From positions 1-7,609 of the forward strand of contig JAPKCR010000089.1 in NCBI GenBank assembly GCA_026421135.1: a stretch of 7,609 nt of DNA, written 5' to 3'. The stretch's first letter is position 1, and every line of letters begins with the position of its first letter. The notes under the pieces were generated by a model that worked only from the letters and a program-made list of their open reading frames with translations, had not been told where the DNA came from and made no database searches. Source of the DNA: Sulfitobacter sp. (lineage in GTDB: Bacteria; Pseudomonadota; Alphaproteobacteria; Rhodobacterales; Rhodobacteraceae). A program made the position numbers and the translations under genes. Below are positions 1-6,257 of the stretch, one piece after another.

Positions 1-426
1 CAGATCAGCGGAAATGTCGAAGGTGTTTTCTGCACCTTTGTGCACGCCGCCGATGCCACCGGTGGCGAACACAGCGATACCGGCCAAATGTGCTGCGATC
101 ATGGTGGCGGCAACAGTCGTTGCGCCTGTGCCACCGGTCGCAATGCAGGCTGCCATATCGGCACGCGACAGTTTTGCGACGCCTTTGGCCTGGGCCAGTT
201 TACTTAGCTGCGCGTCTTCGAGGCCGATATGAAGCAGGCCGTCGATGACGGCAATCGTGGCAGGTGTGGCACCGGCTGCGCGCACGTCAGCTTCGACCTG
301 GCGGGCGACCTCTAGGTTTTGCGGATAGGGCATACCATGGGTGATTATGGTGCTTTCAAGGGCCACGATCGGGGTGCCATCGCGGTGGGCTTTGGCAACT
401 TCGGCAGAGCGGTGCAGGGGGATCAT
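1..426 (-). CDS. psuG: Pseudouridine-5'-phosphate glycosidase, N-terminal part (cut by window edge)
   Basis: PsuG (YeiN/IndA family) reversibly splits the C-C glycosidic bond of pseudouridine 5'-phosphate into uracil and ribose 5-phosphate in the cytoplasm. The window shows 142 codons from the ATG at 426-424; the rest lies left of base 1. Family proteins are about 300 residues, so roughly half is visible. Diagnostic stretches are ALESTIITHGMPYPQN (residues 22-37), whose Glu24 matches the conserved active-site Glu of the family, a Gly/Thr-rich block ATGGTGATT (96-104), and FATGGIGGVHKGAE (120-133) followed by FDISADL (136-142), where the metal-binding Asp of the family is expected. The ATG overlaps the TGA of the upstream kinase gene as ATGA, and a GGAG sits about 10 nt upstream at 437-440. 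Expression is probably coupled to the kinase. The identification is strong; only the C-terminal half is unverified. Confidence 0.95.
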   Translation of the reverse strand, partial: MIPLHRSAEVAKAHRDGTPIVALESTIITHGMPYPQNLEVARQVEADVRAAGATPATIAVIDGLLHIGLEDAQLSKLAQAKGVAKLSRADMAACIATGGTGATTVAATMIAAHLAGIAVFATGGIGGVHKGAENTFDISADL

Positions 427-1307
427 ATTTTGGTTTCTCCGGAAACATATTGTGCAGCGGCTTCAAGGGCTTGGTTCAAGGCCGCATCGGCCGCGACCCC
501 TTGGATTTCAGCCGCGATATGGGCGGCCATAAAGGTATCACCGGCACCGGTCACACGGATGACAGAAACGGCGGGAGGGTTTTGAGTGATCAGGCCGGTT
601 GACTGGCCGACGGTTGCAGGGTTTCCGCCATCGGTGACAACGGCCCTGACCGCGCCACGGTTCAACATCGCCGTAGCCGCATCGCGAGAGCTGTTAAAGG
701 TCGTCTGGCACAGCAGCCCTGCTTCTTCGAGGTTGACGTAAAGCGTGCCGCGTTTCGCTTGAATAAAGGGGCTTAAGCGCATTGCCTTGCCGGGGCTGGC
801 CGGTGCCACGCGCAGATCGGCCACTGCCAACAGCGGGCTGCGGGCCATTTCGGCCAGCAAATCAAGGGTCAGATTGCCATCAAGGGCCACGGCCCCTGTG
901 TATGGCGTTGCCAAAGATCCATCGGCAAAGGGGCGCAGAATTTTATCGCCAGCGGCCTCAAGGGAGTGGGCATCCGCGATGGCGGCGATCAAACCGTTCG
1001 TCCCCTCGACTGCCATGTATCGGTCGGTTGGAAGATCGTCAGACCGATAGACGTAATCCGTGTTCAGGCCCCGCAACTGGCAAGCCGCGATCAGTTCGTC
1101 ACCTTCTGCATCTCGGCCTACGGCGCTGATCAGGGCGGGCGACAGACCGAAACGGGCCAGTGCCATCGCGATGTTCAAGGCGACGCCGCCGGGCAGCCGT
1201 GAGATGCGACCAGGCATGTCCGAGCCCTGCCGCATTTGGGTTTCAGCGCGCCCGATTATGTCCCATAGGACCGAGCCGATGCAAAGAATTTCAGGTGTAT
1301 CTGTCAT
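423..1307 (-). CDS. psuK: PfkB-family kinase, probable pseudouridine kinase
   Basis: A ribokinase/PfkB-family kinase of 294 residues from the ATG at 1307-1305. It probably phosphorylates pseudouridine to pseudouridine 5'-phosphate, the substrate of the next gene. Visible family marks are the N-terminal strand ILCIGSVLWDIIGR (7-20), the first PfkB signature LPGGVALNIA (38-47, with the GG pair and Asn45), the N-x-E-E element (192-195), and the second signature VTGAGDTFMAA (252-262), whose Gly-Ala-Gly forms the anion hole and whose Asp257 is the expected catalytic base. Length fits PsuK (about 310). PfkB sequence alone does not fix the sugar; the substrate call rests on the 4-bp overlap with psuG. 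An in-frame TTG at 1343 would add 12 residues (MRLGAGLGNTDP), but the fold begins after the ATG. Neither start has a strong Shine-Dalgarno sequence; I prefer 1307. Confidence 0.87.
   Translation of the reverse strand: MTDTPEILCIGSVLWDIIGRAETQMRQGSDMPGRISRLPGGVALNIAMALARFGLSPALISAVGRDAEGDELIAACQLRGLNTDYVYRSDDLPTDRYMAVEGTNGLIAAIADAHSLEAAGDKILRPFADGSLATPYTGAVALDGNLTLDLLAEMARSPLLAVADLRVAPASPGKAMRLSPFIQAKRGTLYVNLEEAGLLCQTTFNSSRDAATAMLNRGAVRAVVTDGGNPATVGQSTGLITQNPPAVSVIRVTGAGDTFMAAHIAAEIQGVAADAALNQALEAAAQYVSGETKI
437..440 (-). promoter_or_regulatory. Ribosome binding site of psuG inside the end of psuK
   Basis: GGAG on the minus strand, about 10 nt before the psuG ATG at 426. It lies within the last codons of the kinase gene. 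With the ATGA stop/start overlap this fits translational coupling or re-initiation and supports 426 as the start. Confidence 0.55.
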
Positions 1308-1376
1308 GGGGTCCGTATTGCCCAGACCCGCGCCAAGGCGCAAGCCCGCTTCAACCTGTTTTAGCGCATCCTTCCA

Positions 1377-2192
1377 TCACTTGGGCACGGCAAAGGTAAG
1401 CGAGGCCCACAAGCTTTCCCACTGGGGGCTGTTGGGCGTCTTGCCAACATCAGCCGCAGGGCGCAGCACAACCGCATCCACCAGATACGTCATGCCGGCC
1501 GTCACCGGAAAGGTTAGATGCCCCGCGTCGTCGCTGCGATAAACGGTCACTGTCGGCTCAATTTCGGGTGACTTTTCATAGACTTCGATCTGCACATCCT
1601 TACGCGGCTCCCCCTGATAGGTCAGCGCGACAGTCATGTTTCCGTCAAAGTCAGGGCCATATGGATTTGTCAGCGCTGTCAATTCAGTCTCGAGCCCAAG
1701 ATCCATATCGCTGCCGTGACCGTCGCCAATAGCAACAAGCGCCTTTGAATGGCGGGTATATCGTTCACGCACCTTATCTTGCGGATAGCCAGCGGCAAGA
1801 TGTTCGGCCACTGCGTTTTTGAAATCTTTGTGTTCGGTAAAACCGACAAATGTTTCCCAGTCTTTATAGGTCAGCGAGGATGGGGACGCTTCGTGCGAGA
1901 CGATTAGCAATCCGTCACGCGGCGGTGCTTTGGTTTGCAATGCGGGGGAATCGCCCATGCGGCTTTGGATCGGAACGGTTTCACCTTCAAACGTCAGGTC
2001 AAAACGGTCGGTCCGGTTAGAGAAATAAGCGATATTGGTGCCCTCGAAAATCTGACCGTTCTTAATGTTGGTTGTCAATTCGGCACCGGGCTGTACTTGG
2101 TATTCAGGCGCTTCCAGCCAGAATTCATGGGCAGCGGCTGGTAACGATGCAAAACCACAAGAGAAAACAAGTGCGAGACGGGACAGAAACAT
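1377..2192 (-). CDS. Secreted DUF4198 protein, possible metal-uptake accessory
   Basis: A 271-residue exported protein that I place in the DUF4198 family, a group related to periplasmic components associated with nickel/cobalt transport; its biochemical role is not established. Residues 1-21 form a signal peptide (one Arg, hydrophobic core, SLPAAA) followed by the family's characteristic HEFWLE (22-27), so the mature protein should begin with His22-Glu23. The middle holds RYTRHSKALVAIG (144-156), and the C-terminal half looks like a beta-sandwich ending in TYLVDAVVLRP (235-245) and SLWASLTF (260-267), all typical of DUF4198. Several His residues (100, 121, 131, 148, 159, 225) could bind metal. 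A GTG three codons upstream (2201) is a possible start, but AAAGG at 2205-2201 is correctly spaced only for the ATG at 2192. It is divergent from, and touches, the HupE/UreJ gene. The psuK start lies 69 bp downstream, so it may share that transcript. Confidence 0.82.
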   Translation of the reverse strand: MFLSRLALVFSCGFASLPAAAHEFWLEAPEYQVQPGAELTTNIKNGQIFEGTNIAYFSNRTDRFDLTFEGETVPIQSRMGDSPALQTKAPPRDGLLIVSHEASPSSLTYKDWETFVGFTEHKDFKNAVAEHLAAGYPQDKVRERYTRHSKALVAIGDGHGSDMDLGLETELTALTNPYGPDFDGNMTVALTYQGEPRKDVQIEVYEKSPEIEPTVTVYRSDDAGHLTFPVTAGMTYLVDAVVLRPAADVGKTPNSPQWESLWASLTFAVPK

Positions 2193-3516
2193 GAGAAACA
2201 CCTTTGATAAAGTAATCCTAAAGCTGGCCTATGCGCTGCTTTTGTCAAGTGTGGTGACCAATGCCGCCCGCGCGCATGAAGTTGTGCCTACCATTGCGGA
2301 TTTGACTGTGGCCGAGGGCGTTGCTGACATGTCGCTGCGCATCAACCTAGAGGCGTTGTTGTCCGGAATTGATCTGGATGCCGTCGAAGATACTAATGAC
2401 GCTGAAAACGCTGGGAATTATGACAATCTGCGGGCATTGCCGGCCGGCGAAATTGCGACCCGTGTGCCGGAATTGCTGGCCGCATGGAACGCAGCGCCGT
2501 TGCTGCAAGTCGACGGCAAAGCTGTAAATCTGGAAACCGTATCGGTCACCGTTCCCGAAGACGTGAACGCCGAGCTGCCGCGCATATCAGAATGGGTGCT
2601 ACGCGGGCAGGTGCCAAGTGATTCACGCGGTGTCGTGGTAAGCTGGCCATCCGGGGCCGGGGCGATGGTCTTGCGGCAACAAGGTGTCCAAGAGCCCTAC
2701 ACCGGATATCTGGAAGGCGGCACGAAAAGCCCCGAAATTGTACTTGCGGGCGGCGGGCAGGAAACCGCATGGCAGGCCTTTCTGACCTATGTTCCTGTCG
2801 GGTTCGACCACATCCTGCCCAAGGGGCTGGATCACATCTTGTTCGTGTTGGGGCTATTTTTTCTGTCTACGCATCTGCGGCCCCTTATTTGGCAGGTGTC
2901 GGCCTTTACAGCGGCGCACACGGTGACGCTGGCGCTTGGGGCGCTTGGGTTGGTGACAGTGCCGGGTTCAATCGTCGAGCCGCTGATCGCTGCATCGATT
3001 GTGTATGTAGCAGTTGAAAACATCTTTACCTCGGGGCTAAGCCGTTGGCGGCCCTTTGTGATTTTCGGGTTTGGGTTGTTGCACGGTCTGGGCTTTGCAT
3101 CAGTACTGGGGGAATTCGGCTTGCCAGAGGACCAGTTCATTCCCGCGTTGATCGGATTTAACATCGGGGTCGAGTTTGGCCAACTGACGGTCATTTCGAT
3201 CATGGCGTTGTGCGTCTGGCAGGCCTTGCGCGTCGCGCGGGGCGAGGGCGGCGTGCAGGGAGCAAAGTTACTCTATGTCGGGCTGGCGGTTGCCGCTATT
3301 GCCCTGTGCGTTGTGCCGATGCCAAACGTTGCCGCCGCGTTGGAGGCACCTGTACCGCTGTTCTTGATCCCACTGGCGTTGGTCTTTTCCGCGTGTTTTC
3401 TGTCGGTCCAGTTCCGCGAAACAGCCGAGTCTTATCGCCGGTTTGTGGCGATCCCGGCTTCTGTCGGAATCGCAGCCGTCGGGGCTTATTGGTTCATCGA
3501 GCGGGTGTTTTTATAA
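2191..3516 (+). CDS. HupE/UreJ-family membrane protein with periplasmic N-terminal domain
   Basis: A 441-residue inner-membrane protein. Residues 1-28 look like a signal peptide ending AARA, so the mature chain would start His29-Glu30. Residues 29 to about 195 form a soluble, presumably periplasmic region with predicted beta character. Residues about 200-400 carry the HupE/UreJ_2-type membrane domain: GFDHILPKGLDHILFVL (204-220, His207 and His215), FTAAHTVTL (239-247, His243), VEPLIAASIVYVAVENI (262-278), LLHGLGFA (296-303, His298) and FNIGVEFGQL (323-332, Glu328). These conserved His/Glu positions in membrane helices suit a divalent-metal permease; HupE and UreJ are nickel transporters of hydrogenase and urease systems, but no such enzyme is in the window, so the metal is unknown. 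Two more helices follow (about 360-380 and 388-405), and a last one near 418-436. The ATG at 2191 was chosen because it begins the signal peptide; CGGGAC at 2179-2184 is a modest ribosome binding site. Confidence 0.88.
   Translation: MRNTFDKVILKLAYALLLSSVVTNAARAHEVVPTIADLTVAEGVADMSLRINLEALLSGIDLDAVEDTNDAENAGNYDNLRALPAGEIATRVPELLAAWNAAPLLQVDGKAVNLETVSVTVPEDVNAELPRISEWVLRGQVPSDSRGVVVSWPSGAGAMVLRQQGVQEPYTGYLEGGTKSPEIVLAGGGQETAWQAFLTYVPVGFDHILPKGLDHILFVLGLFFLSTHLRPLIWQVSAFTAAHTVTLALGALGLVTVPGSIVEPLIAASIVYVAVENIFTSGLSRWRPFVIFGFGLLHGLGFASVLGEFGLPEDQFIPALIGFNIGVEFGQLTVISIMALCVWQALRVARGEGGVQGAKLLYVGLAVAAIALCVVPMPNVAAALEAPVPLFLIPLALVFSACFLSVQFRETAESYRRFVAIPASVGIAAVGAYWFIERVFL
2199..2205 (-). promoter_or_regulatory. 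Ribosome binding site that decides the DUF4198 start
   Basis: On the minus strand AAAGGTG lies about 8 nt before the ATG at 2192. It would abut the alternative GTG start at 2201, which therefore cannot use it. The site lies inside the first codons of the divergent HupE/UreJ gene. Confidence 0.6.
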
Positions 3517-3523
3517 CACCCGC
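3501..3523. terminator. Hairpin between convergent genes, probable terminator
   Basis: A perfect 9-bp inverted repeat, GCGGGTGTT (3501-3509) and AACACCCGC (3515-3523), with a 5-nt loop. It covers the last codons and the TAA of the HupE/UreJ gene and lies 6 bp beyond the end of the oppositely oriented ThiE-like gene, so it could stop transcription from both sides. Neither strand has a clear T-run after the stem, so it is not a classical intrinsic terminator. It may instead be an RNA 3'-end stabiliser or act with Rho. Confidence 0.55.
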
Positions 3524-3529
3524 CTGACC

Positions 3530-4150
3530 CTATTTCATCGCAGCGACGAGGGTCGCCAAGGCTTGCGCCGGATCATCTGAAGCCCAGATTTCATCACCGA
3601 TACCGAAGAAATCGGTATAGGGGGTGAGGGCGCGGATGAGGTCTTCGTCCAGACCGCCTTCGGCGACGCACGGCACTTCGATCACTTCGGACCACCACTT
3701 GAACATATCCAGTTCCGCGTGCGATCCGTCGTCCAACGCACTTGGGCGCACTGGGCCAAAGCTGACATAATCGGCACCAGCTTCGCCAGCGGCCATGCCA
3801 TCGTGGCGCGACCCAGCGCAATAGCTGCCAACGATAGCGTCATCGCCCAGCGTCTTGCGGGCGTGGCGAACCGAGCGTGCGGCGTCGGTCAGGTGCACAC
3901 CGTCTAATCCGATGCGTTCAGCCAACAAAGTGTGGTCGGCAATGACCATTGCAATGTCACGCGCATCGGTGATTTCGCGCAGGGCATCGGCGGCACGCAG
4001 CACCACGTCTTCGTCGCGGGTGCTGAGCGCCAAGCGCACGCAGGCGATGGGTTGGGTATCAAGAACGCGGGCCAATGTCTGGGGAAAGGTTTCCAGCTCA
4101 AACTCGGGTGGGGTGATCAGGTAAAGCTGCGGCTGTTCGGGCATTGTCAT
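3530..4150 (-). CDS. Thiamine-phosphate-synthase-like (ThiE/TenI superfamily) protein, atypical active site
   Basis: A 206-residue TIM-barrel protein of the ThiE/TenI superfamily. ThiE joins HMP-pyrophosphate and thiazole phosphate to make thiamine phosphate. Fold motifs are clear: LYLITP (9-14), IADHTLLAERIGLDGVHL (70-87), GADYVSFGPV (125-134) and VAEGGL (162-167). Several positions ThiE uses are changed, though. The strand normally reading Q-x-R-x-K reads CVRLALS (37-43). The N-D pair reads Ala71-Asp72. The GQxD after GVHL reads TDAA (88-91). The P-T-x-T-K stretch after GPV reads RPSALDD (135-141). A conserved role as thiamine phosphate synthase is therefore doubtful. Length fits the family, with no frameshift. 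The first ATG (4150) is preferred over the ATG at 4144 because AAAGGA at 4165-4160 is 9 nt upstream. No other thiamine gene is in the window. Confidence 0.82.
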   Translation of the reverse strand: MTMPEQPQLYLITPPEFELETFPQTLARVLDTQPIACVRLALSTRDEDVVLRAADALREITDARDIAMVIADHTLLAERIGLDGVHLTDAARSVRHARKTLGDDAIVGSYCAGSRHDGMAAGEAGADYVSFGPVRPSALDDGSHAELDMFKWWSEVIEVPCVAEGGLDEDLIRALTPYTDFFGIGDEIWASDDPAQALATLVAAMK

Positions 4151-4294
4151 GACAAGCGGTCCTTTGCTGTGTTGGCGTCAGTTAACGGATCGCGCAGAGA
4201 AAGAAAAACTTTTATCCCGATCACGAGGATTTTTTACCGTTTGGAAGCGGGGCGCGTTCTTGTGAGATAGCTGTCGCGCGGGTATGAGGCAGGC
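4151..4294. promoter_or_regulatory. Divergent intergenic region, presumed promoters for the ThiE-like gene and trmJ
   Basis: This 144-bp gap is the only sizeable non-coding stretch in the window and must hold promoters for two divergent genes. Its centre (about 4198-4240) is clearly AT-richer than the flanks, with A- and T-runs. On the plus strand, TTGGAA at 4241-4246 followed after 17 nt by GAGATA (4264-4269) is a weak promoter-like pair before trmJ. I could not pick a convincing promoter for the minus strand, and I see no riboswitch; in particular I recognise no thiamine-pyrophosphate (THI box) element. Confidence 0.4.
4160..4165 (-). promoter_or_regulatory. Ribosome binding site of the ThiE-like gene
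   Basis: AAAGGA on the minus strand, 9 nt before the ATG at 4150. The second in-frame ATG at 4144 would be 15 nt away, so this site favours the longer protein. Confidence 0.6.
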
Positions 4295-5047
4295 ATGAAT
4301 GATACTGTAGAGAACCCAAAGATACCGGCTTTTGTGTTGGTGCGCCCGCAAATGGGCGAGAACATCGGTGCCGCTGCGCGCGCGATGTGGAATTTCGGTT
4401 TGGACCGGATGCGCATTGTTGCACCACGCGATGGCTGGCCAAATCCGTCTGCCGTGGCGATGGCGTCCGGGGCCGGGCGATTGCTGGACGACGCTGTCGT
4501 CTATGATGATCTTGCGGGGTCATTGGGCGATGCAGCGTTTGTTTTTGCCACCACTGCCCGCGAGCGTGACTTGACCAAGCCCGTATACAGCCCGGAGGCC
4601 GCTATGGCCAAGGCGGCCGAGCTGATTGCCCAAGGCCAGCGGGTCGCGGTGATGTTCGGGCCAGAGCGCGCGGGGCTAGAGAATGACGATATCGCACGGG
4701 CCAACGCAATCGTCTCTGTGCCGGTCAATCCGCAGTTTGCATCACTTAATCTGGCGCAATGTGTGCTGTTGATGGGCTATGAATGGATGCGCGCGCAAGC
4801 CGAGGTTGTGCCTGAACAGGTCGAGATGGCGGGTACGGATTGGGCCGATAACAGCGAGATCGAACATCTGGCGCGGCATTTCGAGGAACGGCTGGACGTG
4901 GCTGGATTTTTCTATCCCGAACACAAAGCCACCAGCATGAAGGTCAATCTGCGCAACATGTGGTCGCGACTGCCATTGACCCGCGCGGATGTGCAAATGC
5001 TGCATGGTACCCTGCGACAGATGGTACGCTGGAAAGAGCGCGGCTAG
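4295..5047 (+). CDS. trmJ: tRNA (cytidine/uridine-2'-O-)-methyltransferase, TrmJ type
   Basis: A 250-residue SPOUT (SpoU/TrmH) RNA methyltransferase. TrmJ uses S-adenosylmethionine to 2'-O-methylate the nucleotide at position 32 of the tRNA anticodon loop. The three SPOUT motifs are present: motif 1 ENIGAAARAMWNFGL (22-36, with Asn23 and Arg29), motif 2 VMFGPERAGLEND (119-131, with Glu124), and motif 3 VPVNPQFASLNLAQCVLLMGYE (142-163, with Asn152), which form the knotted cofactor site. The early start of the SPOUT domain, the SLNLAQ motif 3 and the C-terminal helical tail (about 185-250, ending in a Leu/Arg-rich helix that resembles TrmJ/LasT proteins) separate it from RlmB and TrmH. GAGG at 4286-4289 precedes the ATG by 5 nt. 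It is first in a same-strand run with ctaA 55 bp downstream, and no terminator lies between them. Confidence 0.9.
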   Translation: MNDTVENPKIPAFVLVRPQMGENIGAAARAMWNFGLDRMRIVAPRDGWPNPSAVAMASGAGRLLDDAVVYDDLAGSLGDAAFVFATTARERDLTKPVYSPEAAMAKAAELIAQGQRVAVMFGPERAGLENDDIARANAIVSVPVNPQFASLNLAQCVLLMGYEWMRAQAEVVPEQVEMAGTDWADNSEIEHLARHFEERLDVAGFFYPEHKATSMKVNLRNMWSRLPLTRADVQMLHGTLRQMVRWKERG

Positions 5048-5102
5048 ACCTTTGGGTCGGGGTGACCTATTTCTGCAACAAACCTAGCAGACAAGAGGCA
5101 CC

Positions 5103-6257
5103 ATGGCCGAGAAACGTAAGCTTTTTGAGGAAGTGGGCGATGCACAAGCTGCACGCCCTGTCGCAAATACAGGGGTGATCGATCGGGGGCGGGGCGGCGC
5201 ACGCGGTGCCATTCGCGTCTGGCTGTTCATACTATTCGCTCTGGTCTTTGTCATGATCGCGGTTGGCGGTCTGACGCGGTTGACCGATAGCGGGCTCAGC
5301 ATCACCGAATGGAAGCCCTTTACCGGGGCGATGCCACCGCTGAATGAAGCAGACTGGCAGTCCGAATTCGCAAAATACCAAGAGATCGACGAATTTCAGG
5401 TTCAAAATTCCTGGATGCAATTGAGCGATTTCAAACTGATTTACTGGTGGGAATGGGGCCATCGCCAACTGGGTCGTGTGATTGGGTTGGTGTGGGCAGT
5501 TGGATTCGTCTGGTTCTTGCTGCGTCGCCAGATTCCGACCGGTTGGACCGGGCGATTGCTGTTACTTGGCGGGCTTGGTGGTCTGCAAGGGGCGATTGGC
5601 TGGTGGATGGTGTCGTCGGGTGTGACCACAGGCGAGGCTGTCTTGGACGTGGCCAGTTACCGGCTTGCCACGCATCTGGGGCTGGCTTTCATTATCCTCG
5701 GGTTTATCACCTGGTACGCGTTGATGCTGGGCCGCCCTGAGAAAGACCTGATGCAGGCGCGCCGCGCCAAGGAAAGCAAGCTGTTTGGCATGTCCACCGG
5801 GCTGCTTCATTTTGCATTCTTGCAGATTTTGCTGGGCGCATTGGTCGCGGGTATTGATGCGGGCCGGTACTTTGTCGACTGGCCGTTGATGCAGGGGCAG
5901 TTCTTTCCGCCGGATGCCTTGAACATTGTGCCGGTCTGGCGAAATTTCTTTGAAAATCCTGGGCTTGTGCAGTTTATGCACCGCATGGCCGGCTATCTGT
6001 TACTTGCATTCGCCGTGGTCGTATGGCTGCGCGGGCGCAAATCGGCCCATCCCAAAACGCGCACCGCATTTAATTTGATGATCCTCGTGATGGCAGGGCA
6101 GATCGCGTTGGGCGTTGTCACAGTTCTAAACGCCGCCCCAGTCCACATCGCCATTTGGCATCAGGTCTTGGCTGTGATTTTGTGGGTGCTGATTTTGCGG
6201 GCGCGCTTTCTAAGCGGCTATCCAATTCCAACTTCCCTGAGAGGAAATACTAAATGA
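5103..6257 (+). CDS. ctaA: Heme A synthase, type 2 (CtaA/COX15)
   Basis: A 384-residue inner-membrane enzyme that oxidises the C8 methyl of heme O to a formyl group, giving heme A for aa3-type cytochrome c oxidase. The cytoplasmic N-terminus (1-37) is followed by eight expected helices. Diagnostic stretches are VGGLTRLTDSGLSITEWKP (54-72), the first histidine segment YWWEWGHRQLGR (114-125, His120), YRLATHLGLAF (186-196, His191), the second-half pair FMHRMAGYLL (291-300, His293) and HIAIWHQ (348-354, His353). These four His residues are the expected ligands of the two hemes. The long first periplasmic loop lacks the Cys pair of Bacillus CtaA, as usual for the proteobacterial/mitochondrial type. 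GAGG at 5095-5098 lies just before the ATG. The TGA stop overlaps the next gene's ATG. The other cytochrome oxidase genes (ctaBCDEG) are not in this window. Confidence 0.96.
   Translation: MAEKRKLFEEVGDAQAARPVANTGVIDRGRGGARGAIRVWLFILFALVFVMIAVGGLTRLTDSGLSITEWKPFTGAMPPLNEADWQSEFAKYQEIDEFQVQNSWMQLSDFKLIYWWEWGHRQLGRVIGLVWAVGFVWFLLRRQIPTGWTGRLLLLGGLGGLQGAIGWWMVSSGVTTGEAVLDVASYRLATHLGLAFIILGFITWYALMLGRPEKDLMQARRAKESKLFGMSTGLLHFAFLQILLGALVAGIDAGRYFVDWPLMQGQFFPPDALNIVPVWRNFFENPGLVQFMHRMAGYLLLAFAVVVWLRGRKSAHPKTRTAFNLMILVMAGQIALGVVTVLNAAPVHIAIWHQVLAVILWVLILRARFLSGYPIPTSLRGNTK
6239..6245 (+). promoter_or_regulatory. Strong ribosome binding site of the M32 carboxypeptidase gene
   Basis: GAGAGGA, 8 nt before the ATG at 6254, sits inside the last codons of ctaA. 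It fixes the start and shows that the overlapping gene is actively translated rather than relying only on re-initiation. Confidence 0.65.

Noticed and set aside
1330..1341. Palindrome GCGCC-AA-GGCGC upstream of psuK as operator or terminator
   Set aside because: It has only a 5-bp stem with a 2-nt loop in GC-rich DNA, too short to fold well as RNA and likely by chance. There is no T-run.
423..1343. TTG start at 1343 for psuK
   Set aside because: The extra 12 residues precede the first strand of the fold and are Gly-rich with no family match. ATG at 1307 gives a normal PfkB N-terminus. It cannot be fully excluded because neither start has a strong ribosome binding site.
2065..2190. Longer start for the HupE/UreJ gene at 2065
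   Set aside because: The extra 42 residues are antisense to the DUF4198 signal peptide region, look non-protein-like (Ser/Ala/Asn-rich), and would bury the clear signal peptide that begins at 2191.
2243..2248. TTGACA (minus strand) as a -35 box for the DUF4198 gene
   Set aside because: It matches the consensus, but nothing resembling a -10 box lies 16-18 nt downstream (CAGCTT/AGCTTT). One hexamer alone is not enough.
4260..4288. TTGTGA-17-TATGAG as a promoter giving a leaderless trmJ transcript
   Set aside because: Transcription would begin at the ATG itself, while a well-placed GAGG overlaps the supposed -10. The ribosome binding site argues for an upstream transcription start.
5048..5102. 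Terminator or own promoter between trmJ and ctaA
   Set aside because: The only inverted repeat (GGTC/GACC around 5056-5067) has a 4-bp stem, and no convincing -35/-10 pair is visible.
5562..5981. Long antisense open frame of 139 codons inside ctaA, and similar frames inside the M32 gene
   Set aside because: These are shadows of strongly supported genes in GC-rich DNA. Their compositions (Pro/Arg/His/Gln-rich) and lack of family motifs show no sign of coding.
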